Positions 54,641 through 61,316 of a stretch of DNA of 64,000 bases are shown in pieces. How positions within the stretch are numbered: the first letter of the stretch is position 1; the number at the start of each line of letters is the position of its first letter. The DNA comes from JBFGFX01 sp965232455 (GTDB lineage: Bacteria; Pseudomonadota; Gammaproteobacteria; Steroidobacterales; Woeseiaceae), in NCBI GenBank assembly GCA_965232455.1, contig OZ246981.1, positions 2,728,001 to 2,792,000 on the forward strand. Direction: 5' to 3'. The notes beneath the pieces were generated by a model. That model saw only the letters and a list, made by a program, of their open reading frames with translations, did not search any database and was not told where the DNA came from. Position numbers and translations under genes: made by a program.

Positions 54641-55078
54641 TCAGATCGCCGGTCGTTCCGCCTCACAAATCTTCTCCAGCCGGTCGATGAGCCGGATCCA
54701 CTCGCGCGGCGCCAGCGACTGCATCAACTCCGCATACGCCGCCGCAACGAGTGGCATGACCTGCTGCTGCAACGCGCGTCCGTCCTCGGTGGCAACGACA
54801 AAAACGACCCGTCGGTCGCTCGCGGACCGGCGCCGCGCAATCAGGCCGTTGGTACGCAGGCGATCGACGACGCCGACCAGGCTCGGCGCCGGAATCAACG
54901 TCAGCTCGGCGAGCTCGCGCAGCGAGAGCTCATTCTCGTCCACCAGCACCCGCAGTACCCGCCACTGCTGTTCGGTCAGCCCAAACTCGTTGAAAATTCG
55001 CCGGAATCGGGGCATAACCGCATCCAATGCCCGATACAGCATCATTGGCAGCGATCGTGAAAAGTCCTGTAAGGCCAC
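54641..55078 (-). CDS. Second HpaR-like MarR-family repressor
   Basis: The 145-residue protein shares with HpaR the DFSRSLPMMLYRALDAVMPRFR start and GLTEQQWRVLRVL helix, with a winged helix LAELTLIPAPSLVGVVDRLRTNG and DRRVVFVV. It is a clear paralogue, 0.9 kb from hpaR. It is divergent from a flavin reductase gene, and the interval holds an AT-rich inverted repeat likely to be its operator. It may sense another hydroxyphenylacetate or control the monooxygenase step. Confidence 0.9.
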   Translation of the reverse strand: MALQDFSRSLPMMLYRALDAVMPRFRRIFNEFGLTEQQWRVLRVLVDENELSLRELAELTLIPAPSLVGVVDRLRTNGLIARRRSASDRRVVFVVATEDGRALQQQVMPLVAAAYAELMQSLAPREWIRLIDRLEKICEAERPAI

Positions 55079-55100
55079 GCGAGTGGAATCCGCTCACTAT

Positions 55101-55135
55101 TTGATTAAACTATTAATTATTAATATATTAATCAA
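55101..55135. promoter_or_regulatory. AT-rich inverted repeat between MarR gene and flavin reductase
   Basis: TTGATTAA and TTAATCAA form a perfect 8-bp inverted repeat with a 19-base spacer that itself contains ATTAAT repeats. It sits 22 bp upstream of the MarR start, an expected place for autoregulation, and 49 bp upstream of the flavin reductase ATG. Confidence 0.6.
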
Positions 55136-55183
55136 TTTTCCAGCTGTCAAGATTGAGCGATCCCCTCCGATGAAACACAAACC

Positions 55184-55660
55184 ATGAACGACAAAAACGC
55201 TTTTCGGCAGTGTCTTGGACGGTTCGCCACCGGCGTCACGGTCATCACCTGCACGGATGCCGCCGGCACCGCCTGCGGCATGACCGCCAACAGCTTCAGC
55301 TCGGTCTCGCTCGATCCGCCGCTGATTCTCTGGAACATCGCCAAGGTCTCTCAGTTCCTTGACGCCTACCTCGAGGCCGCGCACTTCGGCGTCAACGTTC
55401 TATCGGCGCAGCAAACGTCCGTGTCGATACATTTTGCCCAGTCCAAACCCGATTTGTTCGACGGCATCGACCACACGACGACCGGCCGTGGTGTCCCCCG
55501 GCTGAACGAATCGCTTGCCTGGTTCGAGTGCCGCACACACCAGGTCCACGACTGTGGGGACCATTTCATCATCGTCGGCGCGGTGACCGAGTTTGCGGCG
55601 TGCGAGGGACAACCACTGATTTTTTTCGCCGGCGACTACGCGAAACTCGGCACGACCTGA
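55184..55660 (+). CDS. Flavin reductase, HpaC-like
   Basis: The 158-residue protein belongs to the short-chain flavin reductase family (FRQCLGRFATGVTVITC, GMTANSFSSVSLDPPLILWNI, HFGVNVLSAQQ). Such proteins supply reduced FAD or FMN to two-component monooxygenases such as HpaBC. No HpaB or other large monooxygenase subunit is in the window, so its partner is missing. Location divergent from an HpaR-like repressor links it to hydroxyphenylacetate metabolism. Conserved His near the C-terminus (DHFIIVGAV) fits the family. Confidence 0.85.
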   Translation: MNDKNAFRQCLGRFATGVTVITCTDAAGTACGMTANSFSSVSLDPPLILWNIAKVSQFLDAYLEAAHFGVNVLSAQQTSVSIHFAQSKPDLFDGIDHTTTGRGVPRLNESLAWFECRTHQVHDCGDHFIIVGAVTEFAACEGQPLIFFAGDYAKLGTT

Positions 55661-55744
55661 GGTCCCGTTGACCCCTGTCGAGTGTCCTGCGGCCTGCCCG
55701 CATTGCCTTCTCCGACGGTTTCGTACAGTCTTTTGGGCCTTGTC

Positions 55745-55843
55745 CGGTCGCCCGTCAGGGCGGAATCCTGCAAAGGACCGGGTTTGCACCCGTCCCGACG
55801 GGTCGTTCGGTACGTTGCGGGAACCCGCCCTGACGGGCGACCG
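55745..55843. repeat. Cluster of REP-like palindromes
   Basis: Two 19-bp arms (55745-55763 and 55825-55843) are perfect reverse complements of each other, each carrying the GTCGCCCGTCAGG-type unit. A smaller stem, ACCCGTC and GACGGGT around CC (55788-55803), lies between them. The 209-bp gap between the flavin reductase and M20 genes is mostly occupied by this structure. Confidence 0.75.
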
Positions 55844-55869
55844 ACGCGCAATCAGCTTGAGAGGGCACG

Positions 55870-57276
55870 ATGGACACACAAAAAACCGCCAGTTTCGTCA
55901 ACGGGATGTGGGACGACTCGATCATTCCGGAGTTGTGCGACTACATACGCATCCCCAACAAATCACCGGCTTTTGATCCCGATTGGCAGCAGCACGGGTA
56001 CATGGACACCGCGGTCGACAGTTTCGCCGACTGGTGCCGGAAGCAGCCCATCAAGGGCATGCAGGTGGAAGTCGTGCGCATCGAGGGCAGGACCCCGGTA
56101 CTGTTCATCGAGATTGACGGGGACTCCGGCGACGTCGCCCTGCTTTACGGGCACTACGACAAGCAGCCCGAGTTCACGGGCTGGGCGGACGATTTGTCGC
56201 CGTGGGAACCCGTCATCAAGTCCGGCAAGCTCTACGGTCGCGGCGGCGCCGACGACGGGTATGCAGTATTCGGTTCGCTGACCGCGATTCGGGCCCTGCA
56301 GGAACAGGGTATCCCGCATGCGCGCTGCGTCGTCCTGATCGAAGGCTGCGAGGAAAGCGGCAGCTTCGACCTGCCCTATTACATCGAGAAACTCGCCGAC
56401 AGGATCGGCACGCCAAGCCTGGTGATCTGCCTCGACGCGGAATGCGGCAACTACGACCAGCTCTGGTGCACGACCTCGCTGCGCGGGAATCTCGTCGGAA
56501 CACTCTCCGTCGACGTATTGACCGAGGGCGTGCATTCGGGCGGCGCAAGCGGCGTCGTGCCCTCGTCGTTTCGCATTGCCCGGCAACTGTTGAGCCGGAT
56601 AGAGAACGAGTCGACCGGCAAACTGCTGCCCGACGGCCTGCACGCGGACGTTCCAAAGCAGCGCCTCGAGCAGGCGGAACGCGCGGCGGCGGTGCTTGGC
56701 GATTCGGTGTACCGGAAATTCCCCTGGGTCGACACGGACGCCGAACCCAGCGAGAGCGCGTACGAACTGATACTGAACAATACCTGGGGACCCACCCTCG
56801 CGGTCACCGGCGCCGACGGACTGCCGGCGATTCAGGACGCCGGCAACGTGCTGCTGCCGGGTACCACGCTCAAACTCTCGTTCCGGCTGCCGCCGACCAC
56901 CGATCCGCAGTTTGCCGCGGACGTCGTCCAGGAGATTCTGATCAGCGACCCGCCACCGTTCGCCAGAGTCGGTTTCGCAACGGAATCGGCCATGGGCGGC
57001 TGGAACGCACCGCCGGTCGCGCCCTGGCTGGAGGCATCCATGCAGGCGGCCTCGGAACAGTTCTTCGGCAAACCCTCGATGTACATGGGCACCGGCGGGA
57101 GCATCCCGTTCATGGGTATGCTCGGCGAGAAGTTTCCGGAGGCCCAGTTCCTCGTCACCGGGCTCCTCGGGCCCAACTCGAACGCTCATGGTCCCAACGA
57201 ATTTCTGCACATCGACACCGGCAAGCGCCTGACCAGCTGTGTTGCACAGGTGTTGATGGATCATTACAACAGGTGA
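55870..57276 (+). CDS. M20-family metallopeptidase
   Basis: The 468-residue protein has the M20 zinc motifs: LLYGHYDKQP (ligand His), GRGGADDGYA (bridging Asp), EGCEESGS (catalytic Glu and ligand Glu) and GPNSNAHGPNEFLHI near the C-terminus (ligand His). The dimerisation domain is inserted between them. No signal peptide is seen, so it is cytosolic. Relatives hydrolyse dipeptides or N-acyl amino acids. It has a GAGAGGG ribosome site and is followed 52 bp later by the TolB/amidohydrolase gene. Confidence 0.9.
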   Translation: MDTQKTASFVNGMWDDSIIPELCDYIRIPNKSPAFDPDWQQHGYMDTAVDSFADWCRKQPIKGMQVEVVRIEGRTPVLFIEIDGDSGDVALLYGHYDKQPEFTGWADDLSPWEPVIKSGKLYGRGGADDGYAVFGSLTAIRALQEQGIPHARCVVLIEGCEESGSFDLPYYIEKLADRIGTPSLVICLDAECGNYDQLWCTTSLRGNLVGTLSVDVLTEGVHSGGASGVVPSSFRIARQLLSRIENESTGKLLPDGLHADVPKQRLEQAERAAAVLGDSVYRKFPWVDTDAEPSESAYELILNNTWGPTLAVTGADGLPAIQDAGNVLLPGTTLKLSFRLPPTTDPQFAADVVQEILISDPPPFARVGFATESAMGGWNAPPVAPWLEASMQAASEQFFGKPSMYMGTGGSIPFMGMLGEKFPEAQFLVTGLLGPNSNAHGPNEFLHIDTGKRLTSCVAQVLMDHYNR

Positions 57277-57328
57277 CCACCTCCGCCTGACCACAACCGC
57301 AAGTCCTGGACGAACAAGAGGACCAACG

Positions 57329-60300
57329 ATGAGATCCAACGCGAGCACTGCGTTCGTGAGCGCGCTGTTATGCACCTGCATTGCCGTTACCGCGGCCGGC
57401 GATGACAAGGAGCCCGATCTTCCGCTCGAAGGCAAGACGGAACGCCTGGCGTTCTCGACCACCGAGGGTTCCTGGATGTCCCTGGACGTCGCGCCCGACG
57501 GCGCAAGCTTCGTGTTCGATTTGCTGGGTGATCTCTACAGCCTGCCGGTCGCCGGCGGCAAGGCGACACGAATCACGTCGGGTCTCGCTTACGACAGCCA
57601 GCCGCAAATATCGCCCGACGGGCGATGGATCGCGTTTATCAGCGATCGCAACGGGTCCGACAACCTGTGGGTCACCCGGCGCGACGGCAGTGAGCCGCGG
57701 ATACTGTCGGACGAAAAGCAGTTCGGCCTGATCTCGCCGAACTGGCTGCCCGACAGCAAACGCGTCGTCGTTACGCGGACCGCGATCAAACCCGAATTCA
57801 CGCTGTATCACGTCGATGGCGGTTCGGGGGTCACGCTGTCCGGCCCGGACGCTGAGACCAAGGTCTGGGGCGTCGGCGCGGAAGTTTCCGCAGACGGACG
57901 GTACCTGTATTTCGCGCAAAAGGTCGACAGCAACGGACCGGTCGAAAACTTTCCGGCAACGCAGGTCAGCCGCTATGAATTCGCCAGCGGCCACGTCGAT
58001 CAGCTCACGCGCGCCGAGGGTGGCGGCATGCGCCCGGTGTTGTCGCCCGATGGCCGACTCCTCGTATACGCCACTCGCGAGAACACACGGACGGGCCTGC
58101 GGGTCAGAGACCTTACGAGCGGAGACGACCGGTGGCTGACGTATCCGGTACAGCGCGACGCCCAGGAGAATTTTCGACCGCCGAGCCGCGATGTCCTGCC
58201 GGGTTATTCGTTCACTCCGGACGGCGAATCGATCATCTTCAACGCCGACGGCGGCTTCCATCGGGTGGCGGTGGCGACCGGCGAACGGACGGCCATCGCG
58301 TTCAGCGCCGACGTCGAGCTCGACGTTGGCCCCGACCTGACGTCCGCTTACCGCGTACCCGAAGGTCCGCTGACAGCCACGCTGATCCACGATCCGCAGC
58401 CGTCGCCGGACGGCTCGACGATAGTAAGCTCGGTGCTCAGCAAACTGTACGTCGCGGACCGTGACGGCGGCGAGCCGCGTCGGTTGACGGACGGAGACGC
58501 CTGGGAGTTCAAGCCGGTCTGGTCGCCCGATGGGCGCTGGATTGCTTACGTCACCTGGTCGATGGACAATGGCGGTCACATTTGGCGCACGCGCGCCAAC
58601 GGCCGCGGCCGGCCCCAGCGGCTCTCCGGGTTTCCCGCCTTCTACACGGACCTCGTCTACGGCCCGGACGGTGAATCGCTTTACGCAATGCGCGGCAACG
58701 AATACATGCGCCACCAGACCTTCAGCGAATTCACCGGGCTCGGCATCCCACTGGAACTCGTGTCGCTGCCGGCGGACGGCGGCCCGCAAACCCTGATCAC
58801 TCCGGCGCGCAAAGCGCGGCAGCCGCATTTTTCCGACGATCCCGAGCGGATTTTTCTGTACGACGAAAAAGGCCTTTTCTCGATTCGGCTCGACGGCTCG
58901 GATCGCCGCGCCGAGCTTGTCGTCACGGGGCCGATGGGCAACCGCCGCAGCGAAGAACCACTGCAGGCCGAAATGGTGACGATGAGCCCGAGCGGCGAAT
59001 ACGCGCTCGCCCTGGTGAACAAACAGGTGTGGATCATTTCGACCGCAAAAACCGGCGGGACGCCGCCGACGATCGCGGTGAGCAAGCCGGCCCTGCCGGC
59101 CGTGCGCCTGACGGACATCGGCGCAGACTTTTTCGGCTGGAACCGTTCCGGGGACGCCGTTCATTGGGCGATCGGCAACACCTGGTACGAACGTCCGGTG
59201 GCCAGCATCGAATTCTACAAGGCGGAGGAGCCGGCTGACGAAAACGACGCCGAGAACGCGTCAGAAGAGGAAACCGACGAACCGTTTCTGCCCGCGGATC
59301 TGCACGAGTCCGTTCGAGCACGACAAATCGACGTCGTCGTAGCGCGCGACACGCCCTCCGGATCCGTCCTCCTGAGCGGGGCGAACCTCGTTACGATGAG
59401 CGGCGCCAACACGGATGCGATGGCAAGCACGCTATCGAACCATGACGTACTGATTCGGGACAACCGCATCGCGGCGATTGGACCTGCCGGTACATTGCCG
59501 TCGACGAACGACGTTACGACCATCGACGTGAGCGGCAAAACCATCGTGCCCGGCTTCATCGACACGCACGCGCACTGGGAATTCCGCACGGGCGACGTGC
59601 TGGAACCGCACAACTGGACGCTCGTCGCCAACCTCGCCTACGGCGTTACGGCCGGGCTCGACGTGCAGACGTCCTATAAAGACTATCTTGCCTATCGCGA
59701 CTTCCAGCAAACGGGCCAATCGATCGGACAGCGCGCGTTCATGACGGCACGCGGCATTTTCGGCAACAACGATTTCCAGTCCTACGACGCGACCCGGGCG
59801 TACCTGCGGCGCTTCAGCGAGCACTACCACACCAAAAACATCAAATCGTACGTCGTCGGCAACCGGAAACAGCGTCAGTGGGTGGCACTGGCCTCCAAAG
59901 AACTTGGATTGATGCCGACAACGGAAGGCGCCGGAGACCAGAAACTCGACATCACCCACGCGATCGACGGCATGCACGGCAACGAACACAACCTTCCGGA
60001 CCTGCCGATCTTCAACGACGTCGTCCACCTGTTCGCACAAACCCGCACGGCTTATACGCCGACGCTCATCGTGCAATACAACGCCACCAACATGCGCGAG
60101 TATTTTTTCACCCGCACCGACGTCGGCGGCGACGAAAAACTGCGCAGGTTTTACCCCGCGAACCGGCTGGACGAACTGACGGAACGCCGGCCCGGCTGGC
60201 AACGTGACGATGAATTCGTATTTGCCGAGGGCGCCGCGCTGGCGGCAAAAATCCAGCGCGCGGGGGGACTGGTGGGCGTCGGCGGCCACGCCGAGCTACA

Positions 60301-60655
60301 GGGCCTCGGCTACCACTGGGAGATGTGGGCGTACGCCATGGGCGGCATGACGCCGGCCGAGATTCTGCGCGCCGCAACCATCGACGCCGCGCACATCATC
60401 GGCGTCGCACAGGACCTGGGCTCGATAGAGGTCGGCAAACTCGCCGACCTGGTGATACTCGACGCCAGTCCGCTCGACGACATTCGTAATACGACGACAA
60501 TACACCGGGTGATGCAGAACGGGCGCTTGTACGACGGCGACACGCTTGATCAGGTATGGCCGGAGGTGCGCCCGCTGCCGCCGTTCTGGTGGTGGTCAGA
60601 CGACGATCCGCGTTACCAGCCTCGAACCGGCGAAAACCCGGCGGGAAACGACTAG
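57329..60655 (+). CDS. TolB-like beta-propeller/amidohydrolase fusion, exported
   Basis: The 1108-residue protein starts with a signal peptide cut near VTAAGDD. Residues 40-650 hold PD40/TolB-type repeats (SPDGRWIAFISDRNGSDNLW, SPDGRLLVYATREN, SPDGRWIAYVTW). From about 690 there is an amidohydrolase domain with ISGKTIVPGFIDTHAHWEF-type metal ligands, GVGGHAELQGLGYHWEM and GSIEVGKLADLVILDASP. Such proteins are common in proteobacteria that degrade peptides, but the substrate is unknown. It follows the M20 peptidase and converges on the cytochrome c gene. Confidence 0.9.
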   Translation: MRSNASTAFVSALLCTCIAVTAAGDDKEPDLPLEGKTERLAFSTTEGSWMSLDVAPDGASFVFDLLGDLYSLPVAGGKATRITSGLAYDSQPQISPDGRWIAFISDRNGSDNLWVTRRDGSEPRILSDEKQFGLISPNWLPDSKRVVVTRTAIKPEFTLYHVDGGSGVTLSGPDAETKVWGVGAEVSADGRYLYFAQKVDSNGPVENFPATQVSRYEFASGHVDQLTRAEGGGMRPVLSPDGRLLVYATRENTRTGLRVRDLTSGDDRWLTYPVQRDAQENFRPPSRDVLPGYSFTPDGESIIFNADGGFHRVAVATGERTAIAFSADVELDVGPDLTSAYRVPEGPLTATLIHDPQPSPDGSTIVSSVLSKLYVADRDGGEPRRLTDGDAWEFKPVWSPDGRWIAYVTWSMDNGGHIWRTRANGRGRPQRLSGFPAFYTDLVYGPDGESLYAMRGNEYMRHQTFSEFTGLGIPLELVSLPADGGPQTLITPARKARQPHFSDDPERIFLYDEKGLFSIRLDGSDRRAELVVTGPMGNRRSEEPLQAEMVTMSPSGEYALALVNKQVWIISTAKTGGTPPTIAVSKPALPAVRLTDIGADFFGWNRSGDAVHWAIGNTWYERPVASIEFYKAEEPADENDAENASEEETDEPFLPADLHESVRARQIDVVVARDTPSGSVLLSGANLVTMSGANTDAMASTLSNHDVLIRDNRIAAIGPAGTLPSTNDVTTIDVSGKTIVPGFIDTHAHWEFRTGDVLEPHNWTLVANLAYGVTAGLDVQTSYKDYLAYRDFQQTGQSIGQRAFMTARGIFGNNDFQSYDATRAYLRRFSEHYHTKNIKSYVVGNRKQRQWVALASKELGLMPTTEGAGDQKLDITHAIDGMHGNEHNLPDLPIFNDVVHLFAQTRTAYTPTLIVQYNATNMREYFFTRTDVGGDEKLRRFYPANRLDELTERRPGWQRDDEFVFAEGAALAAKIQRAGGLVGVGGHAELQGLGYHWEMWAYAMGGMTPAEILRAATIDAAHIIGVAQDLGSIEVGKLADLVILDASPLDDIRNTTTIHRVMQNGRLYDGDTLDQVWPEVRPLPPFWWWSDDDPRYQPRTGENPAGND

Positions 60656-60686
60656 CCCGCGTACGAACCGCAGCGGTTCACCGTAT

Positions 60687-61139
60687 TTACGGATATACCC
60701 TGTACTGGAACTCCGGTACGACCACGTCGTAGTGCGGTTGCAGGAACATGACGACGTCGATGAGTTCCTGAACGGTCATGTAGCCGTTGTAGACGTACAT
60801 CTTCGACTCGCCGTCTTCGGATACCACGTCCTCCGCATACCCGTCCGCGAGTTTGTGCGACGGATTGATGATCGCGGTGACGAGTTCGCCATAGGTTTTC
60901 ACCCGGGTGACGGGTCCGCCCAACTCGACGTAGGGAGGGTCGGCCTCGGGCACGATCGGGAGTTCTTCGCCGGCGATCGTGTGACATTGATTGCACTGCA
61001 TGTAAATGAAGGCTTCACGGCCCGCCATGGCGTCACCGTCCGGCAAACGGAATCCACGTTCGGACATCGGGTCTCGGTCGCAGCCGCCGAGACTCGCCAA
61101 GGCCGCCGTCAACAGAACCAAAATCGAGGTTTTTTTCAT
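60687..61139 (-). CDS. Cytochrome c-type lipoprotein
   Basis: The 150-residue protein has a lipobox ending at Cys20 (LGGCD) and one haem site, C49-N-Q-C52-H53. A Met in the SKMYVYNGYMT segment is the likely sixth ligand. The mono-haem domain, anchored to a membrane by lipid, would shuttle electrons in the periplasm. Residues ELGGPVTRVKTYGELVTAIINPSHKL resemble cytochromes attached to sulfur or alcohol oxidation systems, but no partner enzyme is adjacent. It converges on the amidohydrolase gene. Confidence 0.87.
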   Translation of the reverse strand: MKKTSILVLLTAALASLGGCDRDPMSERGFRLPDGDAMAGREAFIYMQCNQCHTIAGEELPIVPEADPPYVELGGPVTRVKTYGELVTAIINPSHKLADGYAEDVVSEDGESKMYVYNGYMTVQELIDVVMFLQPHYDVVVPEFQYRVYP

Positions 61140-61316
61140 CGCTGTGCTCCCCGACGATTAACGTCGAACAATCGCTAAGTGATTAATACCACGCTGTTTC
61201 GAGCGACAGCATACGGGAAAACCGCAGGCGCCTTCGGCCCGCGGCAATGGGATCACGCGTTCGCAACGGGCCTCCTTCGAGCCCGTCAGCCTGAGCGCGT
61301 ACAGGCGACCGCCGCC

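Noticed and set aside
55963..57462. Minus-strand open frame of 499 codons
   Set aside because: It is antisense to the M20 peptidase, whose zinc motifs are intact.
57368..59164. Minus-strand open frame of 598 codons
   Set aside because: It is antisense to the TolB/amidohydrolase gene, which has clear domains and a signal peptide.
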